Assembly: GCF_019931145.1 (NCBI RefSeq)
Contig: NZ_JAIOUV010000004.1
Coordinates: 372,001 to 436,000, forward strand
DNA: 64,000 bases
Direction: 5' to 3'
Origin: Marinicella meishanensis
GTDB taxonomy: Bacteria; Pseudomonadota; Gammaproteobacteria; Xanthomonadales; Marinicellaceae
The notes below the pieces were generated by a model that saw nothing but the letters and a program-made list of their open reading frames with translations, was not told where the DNA came from and ran no database searches. Position 1 is the stretch's first letter, and every line of letters starts with the position of its first letter. Positions 25,504 through 37,658 of the stretch are shown one piece after another. A program made the translations under genes and the position numbers.

Positions 25504-25872
25504 GACAACTCCATTAAATTGTATGTCCACTGTTCGCGATGCCCGACTAACAGACAATTTCCATTCCATCGGTCTTAAATTCTGAGAACAAAGATCGACA
25601 CTTCTAAAAAACCAAAATTACGGCATCCTCGGGCTTGACCCGGGATCAAACGGCAGGACTGCCGTTTTACCATGCGCAGCACCCGCAGGGCTGTTGGCAA
25701 GGATGCCAACAGATACATCCAGGTTGAAGTTCTATAACCAACCAAATTTTTTATTTAAATTTTATGTAAAGTCTTTCTACCTGGATCCTGCGGTCAAGCC
25801 GCAGGATGACGAAACGATCAATAGTTCATTTCGCGAATCAACAAACGATAATGGGCAGAGCCCATCCTACTT
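25504..25872. repeat. Intergenic hairpin repeats
   Basis: No gene seen. Several perfect short hairpins occur: AAACGGCA-GGAC-TGCCGTTT near 25648, CTGTTGGCA-AGGA-TGCCAACAG near 25691, and GGATCCTGCGG-TCAAG-CCGCAGGAT near 25784. A GGGC-AGA-GCCCATCCTAC block near 25854 repeats the unit seen near 25142. Confidence 0.6.
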
Positions 25873-25995
25873 TCAATTATCAAACCCCACCACAAGTCTT
25901 GCAAAATCACCACCACAATAACCAGCCAGAATTTTCATCACTTGGAAAATGGTTTGCCAACCCGGATTATCCACATAAACTTGAAGGTTATCCAT
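25873..25995 (-). CDS. Possible 40-residue small protein
   Basis: A short frame starting M-D-N-L-Q-V-Y-V-D-N and ending A-R-L-V-V-G-F-D-N. AGGAGTG lies six bases before the ATG, a strong ribosome binding site for such a small frame in a gene-poor region. A longer version from a GTG at 26076 lacks such a site. It could also be the remnant of a larger gene. Confidence 0.35.
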   Translation of the reverse strand: MDNLQVYVDNPGWQTIFQVMKILAGYCGGDFARLVVGFDN

Positions 25996-26316
25996 TATTT
26001 CACTCCTACTGGCCCATGTTTGACTGTGTAATAGGACAAAGCTGGATGGATCTGTGGTTGTTATCTGGAATTCCACATTTGTTCGCGACAGGCTCTGTCA
26101 TCCCTCATTTCTGACCCCAAACAATGCCCCAAACAGCAAATATTCTCTTTCAGCCAATATACAAATTTCCAATTGTTTTGACCAAACATCTTCATCTGAA
26201 AATACCATTCCGTTAATTTCAACGTTTCCATGTATGTCTGTGCCCATAAATCAACCGACTCAATGATTAATGATTGTGTTCACTTTAATGATGATTACGT
26301 CATTTGCAACTCCCAC
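25996..26316. other. Intergenic region before the atp terminator
   Basis: AT-rich and without a supportable gene. I see no repeats of note. Confidence 0.4.
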
Positions 26317-26346
26317 AAAAAAAGCCGACCCAATGGTCGGCTTTTT
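26317..26346. terminator. Terminator of the ATP synthase operon
   Basis: GCCGACC at 26324-26330 pairs with GGTCGGC at 26335-26341 around a CAAT loop. A runs on one side and T runs on the other make it a bidirectional intrinsic terminator. It lies 24 bases after the atpC stop. Confidence 0.9.
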
Positions 26347-26369
26347 CGTTCTTTCAGAATGGTCGGCGA

Positions 26370-26792
26370 TCAGCGTTTGAGGTTTTTCTTCAAACGGGTG
26401 ATGGCTTGGATTTGCGCGACGGCTTTGGCCAGTTCGGCTTGGACTTTGGCCAGGTCTTGTTTTTTGGTTTTGTCTTTCAGCAAGGCTTCGGCTTCTTCCT
26501 TGGCTTTCAGGGCCGCGGCTTCGTCGATGTCATCGGCACGCAGTGCGGTGTCGGCCAACACAGAGACCAGGTAAGGCTGCACCTCGAGGATGCCACCGGA
26601 GACGTAGAAGTCTTCTTCGGTGCCGTCTTCCAGGTGGACGCGGACTTGACCGGGTTTCAACTGTGTGATCAACGGTGCATGGCGGGGGGCGATGCCCAAT
26701 TCACCGGCCACACCACTGGCCACGACCATGGTCACTTCACCAGAATAAATGGCCTTTTCGGCACTGACGATATCACACTTAATGGTTGACAT
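26370..26792 (-). CDS. atpC: ATP synthase F1 subunit epsilon
   Basis: A 140-residue protein with the epsilon N-terminal beta-sandwich (S-A-E-K-A-I-Y-S-G-E-V then G-E-L-G-I-A-P-R-H-A-P-L-I-T-Q-L-K-P-G) and the two-helix C-terminus that can inhibit ATP hydrolysis. It is last in the operon, 11 bases after atpD, with GAGG before the ATG. Confidence 0.95.
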   Translation of the reverse strand: MSTIKCDIVSAEKAIYSGEVTMVVASGVAGELGIAPRHAPLITQLKPGQVRVHLEDGTEEDFYVSGGILEVQPYLVSVLADTALRADDIDEAAALKAKEEAEALLKDKTKKQDLAKVQAELAKAVAQIQAITRLKKNLKR

Positions 26793-26803
26793 GATTATTT
26801 ACC

Positions 26804-28231
<1,428 letters not shown>

Positions 28232-29092
28232 CTATACTGCGGCCGCGCCGCCGACAATTTCTGAAATTTCTTGGGTAATGGCTGCCTGTCTGGCTTTGTT
28301 GTAAATCAACTGCAGGTCTTTGATCAAATCCGACGCGTTGTCCGACGCCGACTTCATCGCCACCATTCTGGAGGCATGCTCTGATGCCAAATTTTCCAAC
28401 ACACCTTGGTAAACCAATGACTCGATGTAACGGTTCATCAACTGATCCAGCACGTCTTTGGCTTCCGGCTCATACAGGTAATCCCAGTTGTCTGCGATTT
28501 CCTCTTCGTCGGTTTCTGGCAGCGGCAGCAGTTGGTCCACGGTGGGCTTTTGCGTCATGGTGTTGATGAAGTCGTTGTACACCAGGTACAGGTGACTCAA
28601 CTCGCCGTTGACATAAGCGTCCAGCATGACTTTAACCACCCCGATCAACTTGGCCAGTTCTGGCGTGTCGCCCAGGGCCGAGATGTTGGCCTTCAAATTC
28701 ACATTGGTGCTTTTGAAGGTGGTGGCGGCTTTGTTACCGATGGTGACCACGTCAATGCCTTTGCCTTGGCTTTCCCAGTCACGCATGTGGATGACTGCGT
28801 TTTTGAACAAACCAGAGTTCAAACCACCACACAAGCCACGGTCGGTGGAGATGATGATGTAACCCACATTGGCACCGTCTTGATCGTGCATGAAGGGGTG
28901 TTTGTACTCGGGTGTGGCCTTGGCCAAGTGGCCAATCATCTGCCTGATTTTTTGCGTGTAAGGTCGGGAGGCATTCATTTGATCCTGTGCCTTTTTGATC
29001 TTACTGGCTGAAACCATTTCCAAAGCGGTGGTCACCTTGCGGGTGGACTTCACGCTTTTGATCTTGGTTACAATTTCACTTCCGACTGCCAT
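28232..29092 (-). CDS. atpG: ATP synthase F1 subunit gamma
   Basis: A 286-residue protein with the central-shaft helices. The N-terminus has [21 protein letters not shown], then [11 protein letters not shown], and the C-terminus has [19 protein letters not shown]. It rotates inside the alpha3beta3 ring. Confidence 0.97.
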   Translation of the reverse strand: MAVGSEIVTKIKSVKSTRKVTTALEMVSASKIKKAQDQMNASRPYTQKIRQMIGHLAKATPEYKHPFMHDQDGANVGYIIISTDRGLCGGLNSGLFKNAVIHMRDWESQGKGIDVVTIGNKAATTFKSTNVNLKANISALGDTPELAKLIGVVKVMLDAYVNGELSHLYLVYNDFINTMTQKPTVDQLLPLPETDEEEIADNWDYLYEPEAKDVLDQLMNRYIESLVYQGVLENLASEHASRMVAMKSASDNASDLIKDLQLIYNKARQAAITQEISEIVGGAAAV

Positions 29093-29127
29093 ATGTTTAC
29101 CTTAGTTGGGGTATGGATGTAATGTGC

Positions 29128-30675
29128 TTAGTAGCTGCCTGTTTTTTTGAAATCTTCAACACCGGCTTGCAACTGACCTTCCACTTCTTCGTTGAAGTCA
29201 CCTGATTCATTCAACGATTTCATGAAATCGCCTTGGGTGTTGTTCATGTGATCAATCAAAGCCGCTTCAAACGCACCGATTTGGTTCATGTCCACATCGT
29301 CCATGTATCCACGGTCAATGGCATACAAAGAAACCGCCATTTCCGCCACACTCATCGGTGAGTATTGTTTTTGTTTCATTAATTCGGTCACCCGTTGACC
29401 ACGCTCCAATTGAGCACGGGTCGCGTCATCCAAATCTGAAGCGAACTGGGCAAAAGCCGCCAATTCACGGTATTGGGCCAGGGCCAAACGAACCCCACCA
29501 CCCAATTTTTTGATCACTTTGGTCTGCGCCGCGCCACCCACACGAGACACCGACAGACCGGCGTCAATCGCCGGACGGATGCCCGAGTTGAACAGGTCGG
29601 TACCCAAGAAGATCTGACCATCGGTGATCGAAATCACGTTGGTTGGTACGAATGCTGACACGTCACCGGCTTGGGTCTCAATGATCGGCAAGGCGGTCAA
29701 AGAACCGGTTTGGCCTTTCACTTCACCGTCGGTGAAGCGCTCCACATAGTCGGCGTTCACACGAGCGGCACGCTCCAACAATCGAGAGTGCAAGTAGAAC
29801 ACGTCACCAGGATAGGCTTCACGACCTGGGGGACGTTTCAACAACAAGGACACTTGACGGTATGCCCAGGCTTGTTTGGTCAAGTCATCATAAATGATCA
29901 GGGCGTCTTGGCCGCGGTCACGGTAGTATTCACCCATCGCACAACCGGAATAAGGAGCGATGTATTGCATGGCAGCAGAATCGGAGGCTGTTGCCGCAAC
30001 GATGATGGTGTGATCCATGGCGCCGTGCTCTTCCAGTTTGCGCACCAGGGATGCAACCGAAGAACGTTTTTGACCGATGGCCACATAAATACAAACCACG
30101 CCGGTGCCTTTTTGGTTGATGATGGCATCAATCGCCACGGCGGTTTTACCGGTTTGGCGGTCACCAATGATCAACTCACGCTGGCCTCGTCCAATGGGCA
30201 CCATGGCGTCGATCGATTTCAGACCGGTTTGGACCGGTTGGTCAACCGATTTACGGTCGATCACGCCGGGGGCAATTTTCTCAATCGGAGAAGTCAATTT
30301 GGTTTCAATCGGACCGTTGCCGTCAATGGGGTTACCCAAGGAATCAACCACGCGACCCAACAACTCAGGTCCCACAGGCACTTCAAGAATACGACCGGTA
30401 CATTTGGCAACATCGCCTTCTGAAATGTGGCCATAATCACCCAAGATCACCGCACCGACCGAATCTCTTTCCAGATTCAAGGCCAAGGCGTAGGTGTCAC
30501 CAGGCAATTCAATCATTTCACCTTGCATCGCGTCGGCCAGGCCGTGGATGCGTACAATACCGTCTGAAGTACTGACCACAGTACCTTCTGTGCGGGCCTC
30601 TGACTGAACTTTAAAGTCCTTAATTCGATCTTTAATCAGTTCACTGATTTCTGATGGATTCAATGTCGTTTGCAT
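29128..30675 (-). CDS. atpA: ATP synthase F1 subunit alpha
   Basis: A 515-residue protein. The nucleotide loop is G-D-R-Q-T-G-K-T-A, and [12 protein letters not shown] and [14 protein letters not shown] are standard alpha-subunit signatures. It forms the non-catalytic sites of F1. Its upstream neighbour is atpH, 40 bases away. Confidence 0.98.
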   Translation of the reverse strand: MQTTLNPSEISELIKDRIKDFKVQSEARTEGTVVSTSDGIVRIHGLADAMQGEMIELPGDTYALALNLERDSVGAVILGDYGHISEGDVAKCTGRILEVPVGPELLGRVVDSLGNPIDGNGPIETKLTSPIEKIAPGVIDRKSVDQPVQTGLKSIDAMVPIGRGQRELIIGDRQTGKTAVAIDAIINQKGTGVVCIYVAIGQKRSSVASLVRKLEEHGAMDHTIIVAATASDSAAMQYIAPYSGCAMGEYYRDRGQDALIIYDDLTKQAWAYRQVSLLLKRPPGREAYPGDVFYLHSRLLERAARVNADYVERFTDGEVKGQTGSLTALPIIETQAGDVSAFVPTNVISITDGQIFLGTDLFNSGIRPAIDAGLSVSRVGGAAQTKVIKKLGGGVRLALAQYRELAAFAQFASDLDDATRAQLERGQRVTELMKQKQYSPMSVAEMAVSLYAIDRGYMDDVDMNQIGAFEAALIDHMNNTQGDFMKSLNESGDFNEEVEGQLQAGVEDFKKTGSY

Positions 30676-30715
30676 TGCATTTCCTCGTATTCTTGCTTAA
30701 GTCTGATGACTTAAA

Positions 30716-31243
30716 TTAATTAAAAAGTTGTGTCTTCAAGCGATCCACTTTGCCGCGCAATGAGCCATCGATCACCAAGTCTCCACAATGGATTCTGGCG
30801 CCGCCCATCATGTCCGCATCAATGTGCGTTTGCAAGCTGATCTGTTTGCCAGTGCGTCGGCTCAAAGCTTCGGTCATGGCCTGTTTTTGGGCATCGGTCA
30901 ATTCAACCGCCGAGAACACATCGACAGTCAATGACTGCGAATCCTGTTCCAGGTAGTATTGAAACAACTCGGCCACTTCAGGCAACAAGCTCAAACGGTC
31001 ATTCTGGGCCAACAAGCGCACGAAGTTTTGGTAGTGCTCGGTGCTGTTCTCACCACTGACCAGGCGCACCAGGTCATCTTCCAAAACATCAGGGCGACCG
31101 AAGTAATTCAGAATTTCTTCGGTTTGCGCCAGGCCAGCCGCCACCAGCAAGTCTTGGGACCATTGGTCCACCGCAGACTCACCTTTGGCGAACTCGAAAG
31201 CCGCTTTGGCATAGGGTCTTGCCAATGTGATCAATTCACTCAT
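30716..31243 (-). CDS. atpH: ATP synthase F1 subunit delta
   Basis: A 175-residue protein opening I-T-L-A-R-P-Y-A-K-A-A-F-E-F-A and ending with the G-G-A-R-I-H-C-G-D-L-V-I-D-G-S-L-R-G-K signature of the delta/OSCP family. It links F1 to the b-subunit stalk. The start is one base from the atpF stop. Confidence 0.96.
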   Translation of the reverse strand: MSELITLARPYAKAAFEFAKGESAVDQWSQDLLVAAGLAQTEEILNYFGRPDVLEDDLVRLVSGENSTEHYQNFVRLLAQNDRLSLLPEVAELFQYYLEQDSQSLTVDVFSAVELTDAQKQAMTEALSRRTGKQISLQTHIDADMMGGARIHCGDLVIDGSLRGKVDRLKTQLFN

Positions 31244-31244
31244 C

Positions 31245-31715
31245 TCAGATCTCTTTGATTAAGTCGTCCAACAAATCCGCGTGTTTGGCAGCATCCACTT
31301 CTTTTGACAGCAGTTGCTCGGTACCGGCAATGGCCAAAGCCGACACTTGCTGACGCAAGGCTTCTTTGGCGCGGTTGGCTTCCTGTTCAATCTCGGCCTT
31401 GGCCGCATGCAATTGACGCTCTTTCTCAGCCAGGGCATCTGATTTGGCCTGGTCTTTGATTTTGGTCGCCATTTGCGTGGCCTGGTCTTTGATGTGACTG
31501 GCTTGCTCTTTGGCTTCCGTGATCAACGTTTCAACCTTGGCTTTGGCTTGATTCAATTCTTTTTCAGCTCGATCGCCTGCGGCCAGACCGTCAGCAATCT
31601 TTTTCTCACGCTCTTCCATGGCGCCCAGAATTTGCGGCCAGATGTACTTCATGGTGAACCAAATGACAGCAAAGAACACGACCATTTGGATGACTAAAGT
31701 TACATTGATGTTCAT
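31245..31715 (-). CDS. atpF: ATP synthase F0 subunit b
   Basis: A 156-residue protein with one N-terminal membrane helix (residues ~5-25) and a long charged coiled coil, length and layout as in E. coli subunit b. [10 protein letters not shown] marks the membrane boundary. It forms the peripheral stalk. Confidence 0.96.
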   Translation of the reverse strand: MNINVTLVIQMVVFFAVIWFTMKYIWPQILGAMEEREKKIADGLAAGDRAEKELNQAKAKVETLITEAKEQASHIKDQATQMATKIKDQAKSDALAEKERQLHAAKAEIEQEANRAKEALRQQVSALAIAGTEQLLSKEVDAAKHADLLDDLIKEI

Positions 31716-31752
31716 GTGTGTACTCCGACTAAGTTGGTTTGGTTGCGTTTAT

Positions 31753-32043
<291 letters not shown>

Positions 32044-32076
32044 TTAAGATTTTAAGTAAAAATTAAGTTAAAAAAA

Positions 32077-32943
<867 letters not shown>

Positions 32944-32949
32944 TCATTC

Positions 32950-33327
32950 TCACTTAAAAGAAGTTAACAACGCCACCCAAAACGCCAGTAAGGTGGCAAT
33001 AAATCCAATCAATAAAGGCATCAATTGGAACGCATAATTGGTCAGTGCCACATAAAACAACAAACCAATCACCACAAATTTAATCACTTCCCCTTTGACC
33101 ATTCTGCCAACCAGCGATTCGGGGTTGCCGAAGGGCCAACAGACAATGAGGGTAAAAGCCAACGAACCCAAAGCGCTGACCAGCGCGCCTGAACCGGCTG
33201 AAAAAGCCGCGGTGTCACCTTGTAAAAAGTAAAAAAGGGTGGCAATCAGAAGCCCAATTAACAGCTGATAAATGGGTATTTTGATTACGGTTTTCTTCAC
33301 CTCTTTCAAGGTCAGTGGTTCGGTCAT
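32950..33327 (-). CDS. atpI: ATP synthase subunit I
   Basis: A 125-residue membrane protein with four hydrophobic helices and the first-gene position in the operon. F-G-N-P-E-S-L-V-G-R-M-V-K-G-E-V-I-K matches AtpI, which aids c-ring assembly and Mg2+ handling. It is nine bases before atpB. Confidence 0.87.
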   Translation of the reverse strand: MTEPLTLKEVKKTVIKIPIYQLLIGLLIATLFYFLQGDTAAFSAGSGALVSALGSLAFTLIVCWPFGNPESLVGRMVKGEVIKFVVIGLLFYVALTNYAFQLMPLLIGFIATLLAFWVALLTSFK

Positions 33328-33401
33328 TTGTGGCTTGGAAGCAGCCCATCTGCATCGGGATCAGACCCGCCCATGGGATTGCCTCAACTAAAAGCGGGTG
33401 C

Positions 33402-33430
33402 ATTATAATGGTTAAACCTTGGCAACGCAA
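33402..33430 (-). promoter_or_regulatory. Promoter of the ATP synthase operon
   Basis: On the minus strand TTGCGT (33425-33430) and a perfect TATAAT (33402-33407) are 17 bases apart. This would start transcription near 33395, giving a leader of about 70 bases before atpI. Confidence 0.7.
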
Positions 33431-33481
33431 CGCTTTCGGGCAAAATTCGCGTCGATTCATGACGATCAACGATGAGATGAA

Positions 33482-34411
33482 TTAAGACTCCGTCTCATTG
33501 ACAGATGGGCCTTTCTTTTTCTTCGCCCGGGGGTGGGATTGGTCATACACTTTGGCCAGGTGTTGGAAGTTCAAATGGGTATATATTTGGGTGGTCGATA
33601 AATCGGCATGCCCCAGCATTTCTTGCACCGCCCTGAGGTCTCCCGACGACTCCAACAGGTGTGAGGCAAAGGAATGGCGCAACAAATGCGGGTACACCCG
33701 CTCCCACAGCCCTTGCTGTTGGGCCCAATGCTTGACCCGGGCTTGAATGCTGCGGTTTTTCAGCTGCGCGCCGCGCTTGCTGATGAACACATGCGGGGTG
33801 TCGCTCTGGTTCCAGGCCAGCGACAGCGGCTGCCATTGTTGCAACGCTTGCTTGGCCATTTTGCCCAAGGGCACCACCCGCTCCTTGCGCCCCTTGCCCA
33901 ACACCCGCACCAGGCCAGAGGCCAGGTCCAGATCCGGCCAGGTCAGACCGGCGATCTCTGACAGGCGCAAGCCCGAGGAGTAAAACAACTCCAACAAGGC
34001 TTTGTCGCGAATCGCGATTTCAGTGGTGGCTGGGATGTCCAACAATTTGAACAAGGTGTCCACATCCAAAACTTCTGGCAAAGTGCGTTTGATCTTGGGA
34101 GTGCCGACCAAGGCCACTGGGTTGTGCGTCAGCACGCCCGGATGCTGCTGTTGACAGAAGGCAAAAAAGTTTTTCAGGTTGGAGCGGTAACGGGCCATGG
34201 ACTTGGCCGCCGCCCCCTTGGCTGCGCGCTGCATCAGGTATTGGCGGATGTGCTGTTCTTTGATTTGACTGAGGTCCTGCTGCTGGGCTGCGGTCAAGCT
34301 CGCGGCGAAGTGGTTCAGGTCGCGGCGGTTGGCGTCCACCGTCAAAGGCGACAGCTGTCGGTGGGTGCTGAGGTGTTCCAAATAGGCTTCAAGACATGAC
34401 TTGAGTTTCAT
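33482..34411 (-). CDS. xerC: Tyrosine recombinase XerC
   Basis: A 309-residue integrase. The catalytic residues are visible: Arg in S-G-L-R-L-S-E-I, Lys in G-K-G-R-K-E-R-V, H-x-x-R in H-L-L-R-H-S-F-A-S-H, and Tyr in T-Q-I-Y-T-H-L. The C-terminal K-V-Y-D-Q-S-H-P-R-A-K-K distinguishes XerC from XerD. XerC resolves chromosome dimers at dif together with XerD and FtsK. The ATG at 34411 fits the family start and overlaps the DUF484 gene by 23 bases. The usual downstream HAD gene yigB is absent. Confidence 0.93.
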   Translation of the reverse strand: MKLKSCLEAYLEHLSTHRQLSPLTVDANRRDLNHFAASLTAAQQQDLSQIKEQHIRQYLMQRAAKGAAAKSMARYRSNLKNFFAFCQQQHPGVLTHNPVALVGTPKIKRTLPEVLDVDTLFKLLDIPATTEIAIRDKALLELFYSSGLRLSEIAGLTWPDLDLASGLVRVLGKGRKERVVPLGKMAKQALQQWQPLSLAWNQSDTPHVFISKRGAQLKNRSIQARVKHWAQQQGLWERVYPHLLRHSFASHLLESSGDLRAVQEMLGHADLSTTQIYTHLNFQHLAKVYDQSHPRAKKKKGPSVNETES

Positions 34412-35075
34412 CGGCCGGAGGTTGTTGGGCACAATGGGTGGCCACGATCTGACTGAGCTTTTGCAACAGGTCACTGGCCAAATTGGGGTGGAATTTTTCC
34501 TGATCACGACTGGCGAAGGCCATCAGACCATGTTGGGCCTGGCTGCCAATCGGCAACACCACCGCGGAGGCGATGTCATTAACCCCGGGAAACAGGCCGT
34601 TGAGCTGTTCTTGTTTGAGGCGTCCTGACAGCGGTTCGGCTTTGGCCTGGAACACCGAGAACTGCTTGCGTTGGTTGGCGGTGATAACGGCCAGGTGATC
34701 CGTTGCTTCGGTGACCAATGCCGCGTCCAATAACAACTTGAAATAGTCGCTGCTGAAGTTTTGTTCGACAAACTCAACCAGCTGCGGCAAAAACGCCTGC
34801 TCCCGAACCACCGCCAACTGAGTCAATAGATCAAACAAGCGGTTCATCATGGACTCGCTCTGGCCGGCGTTGCGGATCAGGTTGGCCAATTGGGTTTTCA
34901 ATTGTTGGTTTTCTTGTTGCAGGCTGCGCAATTGGTGGGCGGTGAAGTCACTGACCGAACCATCCGCCTGGGTGATCTCCAAGGTATTGACCAATTCGGG
35001 ATGCTGGCTGAAAAAGCCCGGGTTCTTCAGCAGGTATTTTTTCACCGCTTGTTGCAGTTTTTGTTCTTCACTCAT
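34389..35075 (-). CDS. DUF484 family protein
   Basis: A 228-residue protein. It opens with V-K-K-Y-L-L-K-N-P-G-F-F-S-Q-H-P-E-L, the DUF484 signature, followed by a coiled coil and a GAF-like domain. The family has unknown function and is nearly always next to xerC and dapF in gammaproteobacteria, as here. Confidence 0.9.
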   Translation of the reverse strand: MSEEQKLQQAVKKYLLKNPGFFSQHPELVNTLEITQADGSVSDFTAHQLRSLQQENQQLKTQLANLIRNAGQSESMMNRLFDLLTQLAVVREQAFLPQLVEFVEQNFSSDYFKLLLDAALVTEATDHLAVITANQRKQFSVFQAKAEPLSGRLKQEQLNGLFPGVNDIASAVVLPIGSQAQHGLMAFASRDQEKFHPNLASDLLQKLSQIVATHCAQQPPADETQVMS

Positions 35076-35092
35076 GGGGTCTGGTTGTCCAT

Positions 35093-35875
35093 TCAGTCGG
35101 CCACCACCACTTGACCACGGTAGGTGGCGCGGGCGGGACCGGTTAGGGTGATTTTATCACTGTCCAAATCATAACTGACTTTCACATCACCACCCAGCAT
35201 CGACACGGTCAACGGCGTGGTGGTGGCCAATAAGGTGGCACTGGCAATGGCCGCGGCACATGCGCCACTGCCACAAGCCTGGGTTTCACCCACACCCCGC
35301 TCCACCACGCGCAGTTGGATGTGGTGGTCGTCGATCTTCTTCACCGCCTCGACATTGACGCCTTTGGGGAACTGGTTGGCCACGATGTGGCTGAACGGCT
35401 CCAGGTCTTTTTTGGTCAAATCGGGCTCATGGTAGACCCAATGGGGGTTGCCGATGTCGACAAAATACCCATCCACCCCAGCGATGGCCTGTTCCCGCAC
35501 TTGCACGGCTTGGTCAAAAGTCACTGAAATGTGGTCGTCGTCTTTGTAGGTCAGGTGCACTTCGCCCCCCAGACCAGTCAGCCTGAGGTGGGTGACATCC
35601 ACCTGTTGGCGGTGTAAGTACAAGGCGATGGCCCGTTGGCCATTGCCACATTGTTCGGGTTCGCCGCCATCGGCATTGAAAAAACGGTAGGTCAGGTCAT
35701 CGCCTTTTTGGCCAATGATGATCAGTTGATCAAAACCGATGCCGGAGCGGCGATTGGCCCATTCAGCAATTTGTGCTGCCGGTGGTAAATAAGGTTCGGC
35801 ACGGCAATCCAACAACATGAAATCGTTGCCCAAGGCGTGCATTTTTTCGAAGTTCACAACTTCAATCAAGTCCAT
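35093..35875 (-). CDS. dapF: Diaminopimelate epimerase
   Basis: A 260-residue enzyme converting LL- to meso-diaminopimelate for lysine and peptidoglycan. Both catalytic cysteines are present, in E-Q-C-G-N-G-Q-R and Q-A-C-G-S-G-A-C. N-F-E-K-M-H-A-L-G-N-D-F is the family N-terminus. I chose the ATG at 35875, overlapping the lipoprotein gene by 14 bases; ATGs at 35893 and 35890 are alternatives with a better spaced AGG. Confidence 0.94.
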   Translation of the reverse strand: MDLIEVVNFEKMHALGNDFMLLDCRAEPYLPPAAQIAEWANRRSGIGFDQLIIIGQKGDDLTYRFFNADGGEPEQCGNGQRAIALYLHRQQVDVTHLRLTGLGGEVHLTYKDDDHISVTFDQAVQVREQAIAGVDGYFVDIGNPHWVYHEPDLTKKDLEPFSHIVANQFPKGVNVEAVKKIDDHHIQLRVVERGVGETQACGSGACAAAIASATLLATTTPLTVSMLGGDVKVSYDLDSDKITLTGPARATYRGQVVVAD

Positions 35876-36098
35876 CTCCAGTGCCCCCATCATCAACCTC
35901 ATCAACAGCCTCAACGGCGGGGCCAGTTTCTACTGGCTCTTTGGGGATGTACAAATCACCCTTGTTGCCACAGGCACTCAACAACCACATCCCGCAAAGC
36001 AAGCAGCCACCGCGCCACAGGCGCTTGGCGAAAAGTGTGGAATCAGTTGGTTTGTGGTTCATGGCATTGGTCCCCTGTTGATGTTTTTGATTAAACAT
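35862..36098 (-). CDS. lptM: LPS translocon maturation lipoprotein LptM (YifL)
   Basis: A 78-residue lipoprotein. The lipobox L-L-S-A-C is followed by G-N-K-G-D-L-Y-I-P, the hallmark of LptM, which promotes disulfide maturation of the LptDE complex. The second ATG at 36062 is equally possible and gives a more usual signal peptide length. Position just before dapF is conserved, but lysA, often found between them, is missing. Confidence 0.85.
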   Translation of the reverse strand: MFNQKHQQGTNAMNHKPTDSTLFAKRLWRGGCLLCGMWLLSACGNKGDLYIPKEPVETGPAVEAVDEVDDGGTGDGLD

Positions 36099-36160
36099 GA
36101 TTTACCCTCACTTGGCGGTATAATAGAACGCTTTTCAACGGATAACAAGTCACCAGCCCA

Positions 36161-36811
36161 ATGTTAGAATTCATAACCCACAAAACAGGCGAAAATCCCG
36201 AGCTTTTGGTCATCTGGCTGCACGGATTGGGCGCAGATGGTCACGATTTTGAACCCGTGGTGCCGCAATTTGCCAACCCCGACAAAGCCATTCAGTTCAT
36301 TTTTCCCCATGCCCCGATTCAAGCCGTCACCATCAATGGTGGCATGCGCATGCGCGCCTGGTATGACATCAAGATGATGGACATCGGCAAACAACCCGAC
36401 GAAGCCGGCATCCGCGAATCAGAACAGGCGGTGCTGGAACTGATTGAGGCCCAAATTGCCGCCGGCTTTCGCAGTGAGCAAATTGTGTTGGCAGGGTTTT
36501 CCCAAGGTGGGGCCATCACTTTGCAAACCGCCGCCCGCATGACCCAACGCCTGGCCGGTATCGTGGCCCTGAGTTGTTACTTGCCGATGCCTGAAAAGTT
36601 GACGGCCGAACAGACCGGTAACAACCTCAAAACGCCCCTGTTCATGGGCCATGGCACCTTTGATCCGGTGGTCCCCCAAGCGCTGGGCGAGCAGTCCTAC
36701 CAAACCATGAAAGCCGCCGGCTATCAGGCCAGTTGGCACGAATACCCCTTGCAACACGGGGTGTCGATGGATGAATTGGAAGACATCAAACGGTTTCTGC
36801 TGTCCCTTTGA
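36161..36811 (+). CDS. Carboxylesterase/phospholipase-like serine hydrolase
   Basis: A 216-residue enzyme of the EstB/acyl-protein thioesterase-like family. W-L-H-G-L-G-A-D-G-H-D-F starts the fold, G-F-S-Q-G-G-A is the nucleophile elbow, G-T-F-D-P-V-V-P carries the Asp and L-Q-H-G-V the His. A TATAAT at 36119-36124 lies upstream and is divergent from lptM. It hydrolyses short-chain esters; the natural substrate is not known. Confidence 0.9.
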   Translation: MLEFITHKTGENPELLVIWLHGLGADGHDFEPVVPQFANPDKAIQFIFPHAPIQAVTINGGMRMRAWYDIKMMDIGKQPDEAGIRESEQAVLELIEAQIAAGFRSEQIVLAGFSQGGAITLQTAARMTQRLAGIVALSCYLPMPEKLTAEQTGNNLKTPLFMGHGTFDPVVPQALGEQSYQTMKAAGYQASWHEYPLQHGVSMDELEDIKRFLLSL

Positions 36812-36847
36812 AGGTCACCTGTTGATGTGTGTGCTGTGATGTGAGGT

Positions 36848-37621
36848 GTGCCGGTGACCAGCGAACCCAAGCACCCCGACCCGATCGATCTGGCAGCCAT
36901 CCAGCAGGCATTGCCTGCCATCAACTGTCAGTATGTCGACAGCATCGACTCTACCCAGGGCGCCGTGGTGGCCGATGGTTTGTTGATCGCCGATCACCAA
37001 AGTGCCGGTCAAGGACGCCGCGGTCATGCCTGGCTGACCCCACAGGGACGTTCCGTTTGTTTGTCGCACCGCTTCACTTTGCCCCTGCCACCGGCGCAAA
37101 TGGCTGGGTATCAGATGGTGGCGGCGGTGGCCATTGCCGAGTCCATTTGGTCCTTTGAAGCCACCGCTGATGTTGCCCTGAAATGGCCCAATGATTTGTT
37201 GCACAACGGCGCCAAGTTCGCTGGGGTGTTGATCACCCTGCGCCCACAAAAAAACCAAACCGAAGTGACCTTGGGCATCGGCCTCAATTGGTCCCTGACC
37301 CCAGCGCAACGACAGCAAGTGGCACGGCCAGTGACCAATGTGCCGTTGACCCAACACCCCACGCGCAGCGCCTTCATCATTCGCTTGCTGCAACACATCC
37401 AGCGGCACAACCAGGCCTTTGTGGCTCATGGTTTGTCCCCGAGTTTACCTGTGTGGCAGGCCCACGATGCTTTGCGTGGCCAAACCCTGGCATTGGTCGG
37501 TGAAGGGCCAAACCACAGTGGTCGCTATGCCGGGGTTGACCCACAAGGCCAGCTGTGCCTGGAAACCGCTGAAGGAATCAAACATTTCTCCAGTGGCGAA
37601 GTCAGCGTCAAGGCCTTATAA
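36848..37621 (+). CDS. birA: Biotin--[acetyl-CoA-carboxylase] ligase (catalytic type only)
   Basis: A 257-residue protein with the biotin ligase core. S-T-Q-G-A then A-G-Q-G-R-R-G-H-A-W is the biotinyl-AMP loop and K-W-P-N-D-L the biotin site. The regulatory N-terminal helix-turn-helix of E. coli BirA is absent, so it should not repress biotin genes. It starts with GTG; the second GTG at 36854 has GAGG at ideal spacing and may be the true start. coaX, which often follows it, is missing; a SPOR gene follows instead. Confidence 0.88.
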   Translation: MPVTSEPKHPDPIDLAAIQQALPAINCQYVDSIDSTQGAVVADGLLIADHQSAGQGRRGHAWLTPQGRSVCLSHRFTLPLPPAQMAGYQMVAAVAIAESIWSFEATADVALKWPNDLLHNGAKFAGVLITLRPQKNQTEVTLGIGLNWSLTPAQRQQVARPVTNVPLTQHPTRSAFIIRLLQHIQRHNQAFVAHGLSPSLPVWQAHDALRGQTLALVGEGPNHSGRYAGVDPQGQLCLETAEGIKHFSSGEVSVKAL

Positions 37622-37658
37622 TTTGCCCCATTAACAACTCCCACATCCAAAAGTAAAC

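Noticed and set aside
25806-26114. Plus-strand open frame of 102 codons in the repeat zone
   Set aside because: No ribosome binding site and no protein-like features; it begins within a hairpin repeat.
23591-26316. CRISPR array
   Set aside because: The repeats differ in type and spacing; there are only two tandem 48-bp units and no regular spacers.
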